A stretch of 64,000 bases of DNA from JANQIO01 sp043513815 (GTDB lineage: Bacteria; Pseudomonadota; Gammaproteobacteria; Pseudomonadales; Halieaceae). The notes beneath the pieces are model-generated. The model made no database searches, was not told the DNA's origin, and saw only the letters and a list, made by a program, of their open reading frames with translations. Position 1 is the stretch's first letter, and every line of letters begins with the position of its first letter. The stretch is taken from positions 620,001 through 684,000 of the forward strand of contig CP121313.1 in NCBI GenBank assembly GCA_043513815.1. Direction: 5' to 3'. This document shows positions 9,734 through 18,167 of this stretch, in pieces. A program made the position numbers and the translations under genes.

Positions 9734-11442
9734 ACGCCCCGGATCTGCAGCGACTGGTGGCCACGCTGGATGGTATTGGCACCAGAGATTGCAAAAAGTG
9801 GCGCAATCAAATTTTTGAGAAGCATCAGGACCTGGCGTTCTACCTTGTGCCTGCTTACCGGAGGATCGCTGCAGTAGACGGTCATGTGGCTGCCAATTCA
9901 TGGCTTCGCGAAACAAAGCCGAGGCTGCGAATTGGGCAAACAGCGCTGTCGCTGGACTCTGACGAAGAGGACCTCAAAGAGTACGCCCTGAAGCTTGCGC
10001 GGTTTCTTTCAAGTGAGATTCTGCCCAGGCTAAATCGTGATAATCCTCTGGATATTGTGGCTGGTATACAAACCTGGGTGGAGAGAACAGATGTGTTACC
10101 GCTTGCCTCTCGGTCGCTCCCGGCCAAAAAGGCTGAAGCTGCACTCAAGCGCTATTGTGACGAAGTCTGGTGGTTCAAGCGGCTCCGGTCTGGCCAGCGC
10201 CGTGCGAAAGAGGCGCTTATTCGTGAGTTGGGATACGTACACAAGAGGCGAGATATGTACGTAAGTGAACTGACCTTTAGGCGCAGGCTTGCTCAAAAGG
10301 CTCGTAACCGCCAATTGTTGGAATCTCTCGAAGCCAGAAATGAAGAAGGGGTGAGTTTCACGCTTGCTGAGTTGCAGGATATGAGCCCTGCTAATCCTAT
10401 AATTCGTCGGGCGGAAATGATGGTGCGCATTCGCGGATTCGAAGAATTGGCCAAAAAATCCTCAGGCGGCTATCAGGCGCTTTTCTTCACGCTGACCTCA
10501 CCATCGAAGTATCACGCGACCGACTCTCATGGTCGCCGTAACCCCAAGTTTTGTGGCGCAACGCCCCTTGAGGCCCATGATGCACTTAATGAGGTTTGGG
10601 CGCGTACCAGGGCAGCCTGGGATCGCGTAGACATCAGAGCCTTTGGGATGCGTGTTGTGGAGCCCCATCATGATGGGACACCTCATTGGCACTTGTTGCT
10701 GTTTGTGCCGAGAGATCGAGCGAACGATGCTGAGAAGATATTTCAGGGCTATGCATTGGAAGAGGACGGCGACGAGCCCGGCGCACTGCAACACCGTCTG
10801 AAGGTCGAGCGAATAGATCCGTCGAAGGGAAGCGCCACCGGCTACATAGCGAAATATGTGGCCAAGAATATAGATGGTGCGGGGTTGGAATCAGATAGCT
10901 ACGGCTATGACGCTTTTGTTTCTGCGTGTCGGATAGAAGCCTGGGCATCTACCTGGGGCATTCGGCAGTTTCAACAAATTGGAGGCCCGCCGGTCACCGT
11001 GTGGCGGGAGTTGAGGCGATTAGCGCCACAGGCCGATCAGGACGACCAATTCGAAGCAGCTCGTCATGCTGCCGATGAATCGGATTGGGCAGAGTTTACA
11101 GCGCTTATGGGTGGAGCAGCCTGTACTCGTGAAGAACGACCGATACGGCCCTGGATGGTCGCCGGAACCTCGCTGAACAAATACGGTGAGGTGGTGAAGT
11201 CGCTTAAGGGGGTTCTCTACAGGGCCAGCGCTATAGTAACGCGAGTGCATTCATGGGTGATCTCGACCATACCTATAGCTCAGCGATTGCTGAGAAATAC
11301 CAGCTTCAAGAACCAGTCTGTCGACCCTATAGGTCGAAAAGGACCTATAGATATCGCTGATCGAGGAAAAGGGTCCCAAAGCCGTAGGCCGATTTTTGAT
11401 TCGGGGCCTATAGGTGTGGCTTCCTTGGAGTACTGTCAATAA
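9730..11442 (+). CDS. HUH replication endonuclease (phage GPA-like)
   Basis: Rolling-circle-type initiator that would nick the island origin. From the GTG at 9730 it is 570 residues. Residues about 250-420 hold the catalytic region: ALFFTLTSPSKYH, GMRVVEPHHDGTPHWHLLLF (HUH motif H-W-H, about 319-321) and GYIAKYVAKN with two candidate tyrosines (about 372 and 376), as in phage P2 gpA-like proteins (family usually about 600-800 residues). The GTG start is preferred because it overlaps the regulator stop by 4 bases; the frame also has an ATG at 9685. Its last 80 codons contain the CTATAG cluster, so the gene end may also be the origin. Confidence 0.88.
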   Translation: MNAPDLQRLVATLDGIGTRDCKKWRNQIFEKHQDLAFYLVPAYRRIAAVDGHVAANSWLRETKPRLRIGQTALSLDSDEEDLKEYALKLARFLSSEILPRLNRDNPLDIVAGIQTWVERTDVLPLASRSLPAKKAEAALKRYCDEVWWFKRLRSGQRRAKEALIRELGYVHKRRDMYVSELTFRRRLAQKARNRQLLESLEARNEEGVSFTLAELQDMSPANPIIRRAEMMVRIRGFEELAKKSSGGYQALFFTLTSPSKYHATDSHGRRNPKFCGATPLEAHDALNEVWARTRAAWDRVDIRAFGMRVVEPHHDGTPHWHLLLFVPRDRANDAEKIFQGYALEEDGDEPGALQHRLKVERIDPSKGSATGYIAKYVAKNIDGAGLESDSYGYDAFVSACRIEAWASTWGIRQFQQIGGPPVTVWRELRRLAPQADQDDQFEAARHAADESDWAEFTALMGGAACTREERPIRPWMVAGTSLNKYGEVVKSLKGVLYRASAIVTRVHSWVISTIPIAQRLLRNTSFKNQSVDPIGRKGPIDIADRGKGSQSRRPIFDSGPIGVASLEYCQ

Positions 11443-11454
11443 CTGTACTATAGG
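11231..11454. repeat. Cluster of six CTATAG palindromes at the end of the replication gene
   Basis: CTATAG or CCTATAGG occurs at about 11231, 11273, 11327, 11345, 11408 and 11448, six copies in roughly 225 bp, the last just past the stop codon. Spacing is irregular (about 18 to 63 bp). Such clustering of a 6-bp palindrome is unlikely by chance. It could be an iteron-like origin or regulator-binding region of the island. Confidence 0.5.
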
Positions 11455-11477
11455 CGCGAGTGTGCAGCGATGGGCTT

Positions 11478-12590
11478 CTAGGTTATTGTCCGCAGGTCAG
11501 CGATTCCCCAGTTAATCAGCAATCTACCAAGCCTTTGCCATAAGTCTGCTAGCTCTTGATCCATGGGCAGCGATAGCTCCAGCCCTTCAGACTGCATATA
11601 TTCGCGAGTCTCACGCGCAAGCGGCCAGGCAGGCAGCAATACTCGTTCACAGGCTTCAGAGTGACAGTTCTCAGATTGACATGTCTTTCGGAAGTGGTTC
11701 TTTACCCTCTCATAATGGCCTTTCCAGAAGGCGTTCGCGTCTACTCGTCCATTTAGCGTTTGGCACAATACGCCATCTTTGTAGTCCCAATACCGCTGAG
11801 TATCCGGAAACCCTAACTGACTCAATTCCGCCAAGCAGCGGAGGACAATTCTCGGCATGGAACCTTCGGCGCACCCACGAAGCTCCGCGACTTTTTCAAG
11901 TACAGACATGGGGATGAGGTTCTCAATTTCGTGGGCATCCAGTATGTGAACAGCGGTCGTGTGTACACTTGGGTCGTCTGCGTTCAAAACGTTTTCGGCA
12001 GTGTTCGATAGGGCGTCTCCAGGGGAAAGTTTGTCGCTATCGACTACGCAGAGGCAAAGCTGTGTACCTTGCGCCTGTTTTTGAACGTACTTGTTTACAG
12101 TATTTCCGCCAGGGCCGTCCTCAGTCTGAAAAGAGTATAGAGAATCGTTGAGCCCCGAAACTCTTAAGTACCAGCGAGCTATGCTTTCAAGGATTAGGAA
12201 GTCAGACACACTTTCAAGGAGTAGGACGGTCGAGCCGCCAAAGCACCCCATTCCAAAGTGTGAGAGTGGTATTCTGATACGGGTCGCTCCTTCAACGACA
12301 TCGATTTCGACATTTTTAAGGTTTGTGGTGGCGACGACGTAGACGTCAATGTGCTCCCATATTCCGCGCCTCTGTACTGATTTGTTTGCTGCCGAGAGAT
12401 ACAGCGATTTCGCAACGTCTCCTAGGAATGGTGAAGATGCAAGCCTATCAAGAAGATTCATCTCGCCGGATAGGAGGTGGAAACCATTGCGCGCGTTGTG
12501 AGCTATCTGCTCCAACCCGGCCTGTTCGTCGATTGTTAGCGTGCAGGGATCTAGGCAATCGCCAATATCGTCCCCAAGTTGAATAAGCAT
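11478..12590 (-). CDS. TOPRIM-like protein, partner of the AAA ATPase (candidate defence effector)
   Basis: A 370-residue protein. A central TOPRIM-like core is suggested by STVLLLESVSDFLIL (E126), CLCVVDSDKLSPGD (D184, D186) and DAHEIENLIP (E221, E223), resembling DUF4435/RloB/OLD-type nucleases paired with AAA ATPases. Residues 304-314 (CQSENCHSEAC) could bind a metal. The first 110 residues are not recognised. The ATG overlaps the ATPase stop by one base (TGATG), so the two are coupled. A nuclease role is inferred from motifs and context. Alternative: a non-catalytic TOPRIM-fold sensor. It is convergent with the replication gene. Confidence 0.72.
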   Translation of the reverse strand: MLIQLGDDIGDCLDPCTLTIDEQAGLEQIAHNARNGFHLLSGEMNLLDRLASSPFLGDVAKSLYLSAANKSVQRRGIWEHIDVYVVATTNLKNVEIDVVEGATRIRIPLSHFGMGCFGGSTVLLLESVSDFLILESIARWYLRVSGLNDSLYSFQTEDGPGGNTVNKYVQKQAQGTQLCLCVVDSDKLSPGDALSNTAENVLNADDPSVHTTAVHILDAHEIENLIPMSVLEKVAELRGCAEGSMPRIVLRCLAELSQLGFPDTQRYWDYKDGVLCQTLNGRVDANAFWKGHYERVKNHFRKTCQSENCHSEACERVLLPAWPLARETREYMQSEGLELSLPMDQELADLWQRLGRLLINWGIADLRTIT

Positions 12591-14182
12591 CAGTCCCGAG
12601 GCTCAAAGAATCCGTATGGCCAGTTTTTCAGATATCCGTCTTCTTCAAATGTGCTTCGTATTACCTCGGTTGCGTCAGTTGGCCCAGACTTATTGAATAC
12701 CGATACCACCACGTCGTCGCTATTAATCCTTCTCTTGCCGATGTTTCTGCCTAAGCGGTTGATGATCGATTCGCTATGAGTTTCGATGAGTATTTTTAGG
12801 TCAATCTGGTGTTCCTTTGCGATCCTTCCGGCAGTGCAAAATGCATCCGTCAAAGTGCACTGCATTCTTGGGTGCAGATGGAGCTCAGGCTGCTCGATAA
12901 CGTATAACACGGTGCCCAGATCCCCTCTTTTTCTCGGGCTAGTGTTGTAGATGATGGACCAGAGTTGCACGATGATTGGCAGCACTTGAGAGTAACCAAA
13001 CCCTTCATCGGCTATATTGTGGGTTTCGTTGCTGTCGCTATGCTGGATTCTTAGAGCTAGATGTCCTCCTGTGCCTCTTGCAAGAATCTTGAAGCCGAAG
13101 TTTTCGGTGAGCCAGCCTTCTAAATGCCTGCGATCAGATCCGTTAAGGCTTGCCACAAACATGGTCAGGTTGTCACCGCGAAAATCGACTTCGTTAACTG
13201 AGAGATTTTGCCTCCTGTAGTATCTTTCTGCGGTCGCCCGTAGCGGCGCTATGTACTTCACATTTTTTGAGAATTCAGCAATATGTCTCGAAAGCTGGGT
13301 GGATAGCTCCAAAAATGCGGATAGTACAAGCGCATCTGATAGAAAAGTAAGATCTCGCACAACCCGTGGACGGTTCGAATTGGCAACAGCTCGATGCCAC
13401 GTCGATGTGCTCGCTTCGCTGTTCTTGAGCATGTCCATCATCTGTGGCTTTTGTCTGCAGCCTACAGAGAACAAGAAATCCAGTATTCGCTCCTTTGTTG
13501 TATTGCCGTGCTCATATCTTGAAATCACTCGGTGTAAGGCGTCATCGAGTTTGGATGGTAAGCTTAGATCCATCGCTCGCGAGGGCAGTCCGCTTAAAGC
13601 CCTAAATTCGCCGCGGCCCTCAGGCGCCTTTATCCACTCATGAAAACTCGGAACCAGCACGCCGTCGTCAAGCGCGTATACCATCTCGGCATAGCTCGAA
13701 AAATCAGATTTGTTGACTATGAAAGATTCGATGTAGTGATCGTCACCGACTCGGAGCAAGATCTTGTGGTCCAGGAATTTAACGTTCAATCCGCATATGT
13801 GCGGAGTGCCATCTTCAGTCCTGGCTCCAATTATGGTTTCGATGCTGAAAGCTAAATTAGCGGGTAGGGTCTTAGTGAGACTTCTTTGGAAAAACAGCGC
13901 TCGCCTGCCCGCGCTTAAGTCGAAATTGAGAGTGATCGATAGCTCACTACTTTCTTCTCCGCTAGATACGAACTCGGCAAAACTGCCGAAATCCACATAG
14001 TCACCGAAGAAGAGTATGGGGCCTTTGGGTTTAGCCTCCGCACTCTGTCTCAGCATGGGAAATGATCTGAGGAAAGTACTCTTACCGGAGCCGTTGGCTC
14101 CAACAATTACGGTGAGGGGTTTGAGTTCTATTTGTTTGGTGTCGTGAAGGCTTCTGAAGCCCTTCAGCCGAATCGATTTCAC
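12590..14182 (-). CDS. AAA ATPase of DUF3696/OLD-like type (candidate defence system)
   Basis: A 530-residue SMC/ABC-like ATPase. It has Walker A GANGSGKST at 28-36, a signature-like NIADEGFGYSQVLPIIVQ, Walker B VLYVIEQPELHLHP (E430) and the H-loop-like LIETHSESIINR near 465. The C-terminus EDGYLKNWPYGFFEPRD follows the W-P-x-G-F-F ending of DUF3696 ATPases. Start is GTG at 14182 (KSIRLKGFRSLHDTKQIELKPL). It is the first gene of a two-gene unit with the TOPRIM-like gene. ATPase plus TOPRIM nuclease pairs (OLD, PARIS, Gabija) act against phage; this pair resembles them in design but I cannot assign it to a named type. Confidence 0.85.
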   Translation of the reverse strand: MKSIRLKGFRSLHDTKQIELKPLTVIVGANGSGKSTFLRSFPMLRQSAEAKPKGPILFFGDYVDFGSFAEFVSSGEESSELSITLNFDLSAGRRALFFQRSLTKTLPANLAFSIETIIGARTEDGTPHICGLNVKFLDHKILLRVGDDHYIESFIVNKSDFSSYAEMVYALDDGVLVPSFHEWIKAPEGRGEFRALSGLPSRAMDLSLPSKLDDALHRVISRYEHGNTTKERILDFLFSVGCRQKPQMMDMLKNSEASTSTWHRAVANSNRPRVVRDLTFLSDALVLSAFLELSTQLSRHIAEFSKNVKYIAPLRATAERYYRRQNLSVNEVDFRGDNLTMFVASLNGSDRRHLEGWLTENFGFKILARGTGGHLALRIQHSDSNETHNIADEGFGYSQVLPIIVQLWSIIYNTSPRKRGDLGTVLYVIEQPELHLHPRMQCTLTDAFCTAGRIAKEHQIDLKILIETHSESIINRLGRNIGKRRINSDDVVVSVFNKSGPTDATEVIRSTFEEDGYLKNWPYGFFEPRD

Positions 14183-14299
14183 AGGTTAGAGCCGCCTTTG
14201 GGAGGTGCGCACGTGTAACAATTTAAGGTGATTTCGGAAGCGTAGCAAAGGTCCTTGTAGGTAGCCGTTGGCATTGCGGGCGCACAGACAAATCCGCGT

Positions 14300-14318
14300 T
14301 GGACTTATCATGGACTTA
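14300..14318. repeat. Right arm-type integrase sites (TGGACTTA pair)
   Basis: TGGACTTA at 14300-14307 and 14311-14318, same orientation and same 11-bp spacing as the left pair, about 57 bp inside the right attachment repeat. Matches the pattern of integrase arm sites. Confidence 0.6.
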
Positions 14319-14374
14319 CAGGGAGAGACAAGTACGTAGAGAAAGACAGATTTAGCACTAAAGTGTTGATTTAT

Positions 14375-14452
<78 letters not shown>

Positions 14453-14475
14453 ATAACTTGGAAATGACAACCAGC

Positions 14476-14572
14476 ATCTATCCAACTGCTGATTCTAGCA
14501 AGCCTGCGGCTTGCCGCGCTCCTTGCGGCCTTCGGGCCGCAAGCCCGACCCTCACTGAGCCACGGGCGGATT
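14476..14572 (-). other. tRNA-Arg relic pieces and hairpins upstream of the tRNA
   Basis: CTGAGCCACGGGCGGATT at 14555-14572 nearly copies the 5' end of the tRNA-Arg gene next door (as read on + at 14438-14455). ATCTATCCAACTG at 14476-14488 resembles its D-arm region. Between them sit two perfect hairpins: GCAAGCC-TGC-GGCTTGC (14498-14514) and a 9-bp stem with a TTCG loop (14522-14543). This looks like a broken duplicate of the tRNA 5' half, split by hairpin sequence. The second hairpin could also end transcription of the anion transporter gene. Confidence 0.5.
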
Positions 14573-14622
14573 GGGGACGCGAATAATACCGCCCAACGAC
14601 GGATGCGTCTATCAGCGTTGGC

Positions 14623-16188
14623 TTACGCCAGGCTGTCGTCGGCGACGAAGTACTGGGGGTCCTCAATCACGTTCACTTCCACCAGGCTGCCGGCCTTGCG
14701 CAGCAGCCGGCGGCAGTCGGCGCTCAGGTGCACCAGGTGCAGGGTCTTGCCGCTGTTGAGGTAGCGCTCGGCCAGGGTGTCGATGGCCTCCAGGCCAGAG
14801 TGGTCCCAGACCCGTGCGCCGGCGAAGTCGATGATCACATCGTCCCTGGCGGCGGTCGGGTCAAAACGCTCCATAAAGGAAGTAATAGAGCCGAAGAACA
14901 GCGGGCCGAATACCGCATAGACGGTGGAACCTTTGTGGTCCTCCCGCGTTTCCACCCGCACCTGCTTGGCATTCTCCCAGGCAAACACCAGCGCCGAGAC
15001 AATGACACCCACCACCACGGCCACGGCCAGGTCGGTGGCCACGGTCACCGCGGACACCAGCACCAGCACCAGCGCGTCGCTGCGGGGCACCTTGCGAATC
15101 ACGCGGAAGCTGCTCCACTCGAAGGTGCCGATCACTACAATAAACATCACGCCGATCAGCGCCGCCAGCGGAATCTGCTCGATCAGCGGTGAGGCCACCA
15201 GTATGAAAAGCAGCAGGCTCAGGGCGGCGGTGATGCCGGAAAGGCGGCCCCGCCCGCCGGAGTTCACGTTGATCATGCTCTGGCCGATCATGGCGCAGCC
15301 GCCCATACCGCCGAACATGCCGGTCACGGTGTTGGCAACGCCCTGGCCGATGCACTCCTTGTTGCCGCGGCCACGGGTTTCGGTGATCTCGTCCACCAGC
15401 CGCAGGGTCAACAGGGATTCGATCAGGCCGATGGAGGCGAGGATGGCCGAATACGGGAAGATGATGGTCAGCGTTTCCCAGGTGAAGGGCACACTGGGAA
15501 TATGAAAGCTGGGCAGGCCGCCCTTGATGGAGGCGATATCGCCCACCACCCGGGTGTCCAGCCCGAGGCCGAACACCAGCAGGCTCACCGCCACAATGGC
15601 GACCAGTGAAGAGGGCACCAGGGTAGTGATGCGAGGCAGCAGGTGGATGATCGCCATGGTCAGCAGCACCAGGCCGATCAGCAGGGTGAGCTCGGCGCCT
15701 TCCAGCCACGCCACATCAATGATGCTGCCCTGCAGCGCGGTGCCGTGCAGCCAGCCGGGCTCGCCGGCCACGCCAAACTGGCCCAGCTGGGCGAGGAAAA
15801 TCACGATGGCCAGGCCGTTCACAAAGCCCAGCATGACCGGGTGCGGCACCATACGAATGAACTTCCCCAGCTTGAGCATCCCGGCCAGTATCTGCAGCAA
15901 TCCCATCAACACCACGGTAGCGAACAGGTATTCCACCCCGTGATCGGCGACCAGCGCCACCATGACAACAGCCAGTGCACCGGTGGCGCCGGAGATCATG
16001 CCAGGGCGACCGCCAATCACGGCGGTAATCAGTCCGACCATAAAGGCCGCGTAAAGTCCCACCAGGGGCGCGACACCGGCCACAAAGGCAAAGGCGACCG
16101 CTTCCGGCACCAGTGCCAGGGCAACGGTCAGTCCCGACAGCATGTCGCTGCGGATTGTAGCGACCTTGTTGGGGTGGATCTCAAACAT
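14623..16188 (-). CDS. SulP-family inorganic anion transporter with STAS domain
   Basis: Inner-membrane secondary transporter for sulfate, bicarbonate or similar anions. The product of about 521 residues has many hydrophobic helices with the SulP pattern SGLTVALALVPEAVAFAFVAGV and GATGALAVVMVAL, and a cytoplasmic STAS domain at the end (STVYAVFGPLFFGSITSFMERFD, DDVIIDFAGARVWDHSGLEAIDTL). The ATG at 16188 is preferred; a GTG three codons upstream is possible. Substrate cannot be told from sequence; related marine proteins are often bicarbonate or sulfate carriers (inference). Confidence 0.9.
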   Translation of the reverse strand: MFEIHPNKVATIRSDMLSGLTVALALVPEAVAFAFVAGVAPLVGLYAAFMVGLITAVIGGRPGMISGATGALAVVMVALVADHGVEYLFATVVLMGLLQILAGMLKLGKFIRMVPHPVMLGFVNGLAIVIFLAQLGQFGVAGEPGWLHGTALQGSIIDVAWLEGAELTLLIGLVLLTMAIIHLLPRITTLVPSSLVAIVAVSLLVFGLGLDTRVVGDIASIKGGLPSFHIPSVPFTWETLTIIFPYSAILASIGLIESLLTLRLVDEITETRGRGNKECIGQGVANTVTGMFGGMGGCAMIGQSMINVNSGGRGRLSGITAALSLLLFILVASPLIEQIPLAALIGVMFIVVIGTFEWSSFRVIRKVPRSDALVLVLVSAVTVATDLAVAVVVGVIVSALVFAWENAKQVRVETREDHKGSTVYAVFGPLFFGSITSFMERFDPTAARDDVIIDFAGARVWDHSGLEAIDTLAERYLNSGKTLHLVHLSADCRRLLRKAGSLVEVNVIEDPQYFVADDSLA

Positions 16189-16240
16189 GCAAAACACTCA
16201 TCACTGAAAAATGGCAATAGCCCGGCGCCAGCACATTTCG

Positions 16241-16300
16241 GGCGCTGGTGGCCTTGGCGCTGGTGGCCTTGGCGCTGGTGGCGCTGGCGCTAGTGGCTTT
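16241..16300. repeat. Short 15-bp tandem repeat in the sulP/MBL intergenic region
   Basis: GGCGCTGGTGGCCTT is present twice exactly (16241-16270), followed by shorter degenerate copies. It lies in the roughly 340-bp region between the divergent transporter and hydrolase genes. Nothing else was recognised there except a likely promoter region and an AGGACA ribosome site at about 16521. Confidence 0.6.
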
Positions 16301-16531
16301 GGCGAAAGTTCCGATCGACGGGAATGGTTGTTATACGGCGAGGCGGGCGCGCAGCTTACAGGGAATGGGGCCGGAATGCAGCCCGCTATGCGCGCGGCGC
16401 AATCCGTCGGGGCGCAGTAGGCAGCGGGCAATGCGGCGAAGCGTGTGCATGGCAGGACGAGCCGTATGGCGCGGTTTTCGCCGGCGTCGCAGACTGTGTG
16501 CTGTCAGGGGGACTGATTACAGGACAACACT

Positions 16532-18007
16532 ATGAATAGAATAATTTGCGCCCTTGTAGCGGCGCTGCTGGTAGTTGGCGGAGTTTTAAGCGGGCCTGCC
16601 AGGGCCCAGGAAACCGAGTTCGACATGGCTGCCCTGGTCGACCGCGTGGTCGCGGCCTACGGCGGTAGCGCGCTCGCGGAGATGCGCAACTACGAGATTG
16701 TTGAAACCTACATCGGCCCCAACCTGGGCCAGAGCTGGACGCCGGAGCTTACCGATCTCCTGCGCAATAACCTGCGCATGGTGCACGATATCGAGAACGG
16801 ACGCGCCTACTTCGAAAGTTACTTCAAGGCGCGGGGCGGCATTTTCTCGAACCTGATCATTGTCGACGGCGAAGATGCGTGGACCGTGAACCTGGCCAGC
16901 GGGCGTTACGGTGAAGCCAATTCGGCCGATCCGTTCACCTTCGGTGGCGGCACCATGCGCACCACAGATACGCTGCTGGCGCGCCAGCTGCACGCGGCGC
17001 GCGACGAAGCTGAATACCTGGGCCAGGCAAGCTGGATGAATCGGTCTCATGAAAAGGTCAGGATTCCCTTCCCGCTGAGCCCGGATCTCACACTCTTTAT
17101 CGATGCCGAGACGCACATGATCACGCGCATGCTGCGGGACAATCCCCAGCTGGGTGCGCTCGACTACGTGTTCGACGGCCATGTCGAAGTGGACGGGCTC
17201 ATGTCGGCAACGCGAGTGTCCTTTTCGGTCGCCGGCGACCCGAACCTGATTGGCACCGGCCGGGCCGTACGCTTTAACCAGAATCTCGATCCTGCGCTGT
17301 TCACGCTGCCCGCTGGCGTCGAGCCAGAGGGTGAGCGCATCGACACCAGTGAAATGGTGGTCAACCGCCTGGCCAGCAATGTTTATCACGTGGGCCAGAA
17401 CGGTGGGTATTCAATCTTCGTGGACACCGGCCAGGAAGTGGTTGGCTGCGGCGGCTACCCGGGCCTGAGCAATCGATTGGAGCATTTCCAGGAAGCCACC
17501 GGGGCCCACAAGCGGCTGGCGTACCAGGTGGTCACCCATCACCACAATGATCACCTGGGCGGAATCGACGAGGCCCTGTCACTGGGCGCGACCCTGGTCA
17601 CCGAGGCAGACACGGTGGAGGTGATTCGCGATAACAGCCAGCTGGCGCCGGAAAGCGGACGCTTTTTGACGGTCAACGGGCGCATGACCCTGGGGGACGG
17701 CAGCGACCGTGTGGAGATCTACGACGTGTCGACCATCCACTCGCGCAGCAACCTGCTGTTCTACGTGCCGTCGACCCGCACCCTGTTCATGGCGGACCAC
17801 TTTGGTTCGCCCTTCGCCGAGGGAGTGCCAACGGCCAACCGCAATACCATCAGTATGGCGGAGGCGCTGGAGCCCCTGGAGCTGAACTACAAGCAAATTG
17901 TCACTGCGCACAACGCGCGCGTGTATACGGCACGGGATTTCAAGCGCTCGGTAGAGAGTTTCCGAGACTTCGATTGCCCGGATGACCGACCCTTGTGCTC
18001 GCGCTGA
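16532..18007 (+). CDS. Exported metallo-beta-lactamase-fold hydrolase
   Basis: A 491-residue protein with a cleavable signal (LLVVGGVLSGPARAQ). The first 270 residues form an all-beta, lipoprotein-carrier-like region with no named family. The C-terminal half is an MBL fold with the zinc motif VVTHHHNDHLGGIDEA, then RTLFMADHFGSP and a late histidine (QIVTAHNARVYT). Start ATG follows AGGACA. It has its own terminator and precedes an AraC-type regulator gene. Substrate unknown; a periplasmic hydrolase of a lactone or ester is plausible. Confidence 0.85.
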   Translation: MNRIICALVAALLVVGGVLSGPARAQETEFDMAALVDRVVAAYGGSALAEMRNYEIVETYIGPNLGQSWTPELTDLLRNNLRMVHDIENGRAYFESYFKARGGIFSNLIIVDGEDAWTVNLASGRYGEANSADPFTFGGGTMRTTDTLLARQLHAARDEAEYLGQASWMNRSHEKVRIPFPLSPDLTLFIDAETHMITRMLRDNPQLGALDYVFDGHVEVDGLMSATRVSFSVAGDPNLIGTGRAVRFNQNLDPALFTLPAGVEPEGERIDTSEMVVNRLASNVYHVGQNGGYSIFVDTGQEVVGCGGYPGLSNRLEHFQEATGAHKRLAYQVVTHHHNDHLGGIDEALSLGATLVTEADTVEVIRDNSQLAPESGRFLTVNGRMTLGDGSDRVEIYDVSTIHSRSNLLFYVPSTRTLFMADHFGSPFAEGVPTANRNTISMAEALEPLELNYKQIVTAHNARVYTARDFKRSVESFRDFDCPDDRPLCSR

Positions 18008-18047
18008 CATGCAGCCGTTGGAACTTGCCGGGTAGCTGATTGCCCGC

Positions 18048-18132
18048 AGACCGGTACCGCGCCCCCATAGCTCTGGTACCGGTCTTTCCTGCCCGACACA
18101 GGCCCCTCCCAGGGCCCGTGTCGGGCTTTCTT
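18048..18132 (+). terminator. Double hairpin terminator after the MBL-fold gene
   Basis: A perfect 11-bp stem (AGACCGGTACC with GGTACCGGTCT, 18048-18085) is followed by a second strong stem (GCCCGACACAGGCCC with GGGCCCGTGTCGGGC, 18091-18126) and TTTCTT. The second is a standard intrinsic terminator. Confidence 0.85.
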
Positions 18133-18167
18133 ATTGGTATGATGCGTCCACAACCGGACGCTAACCC

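Noticed and set aside
16211..16420. Small glycine/alanine-rich gene across the 15-bp tandem repeat
   Set aside because: Composition comes from the repeat; no ribosome site and no family match.
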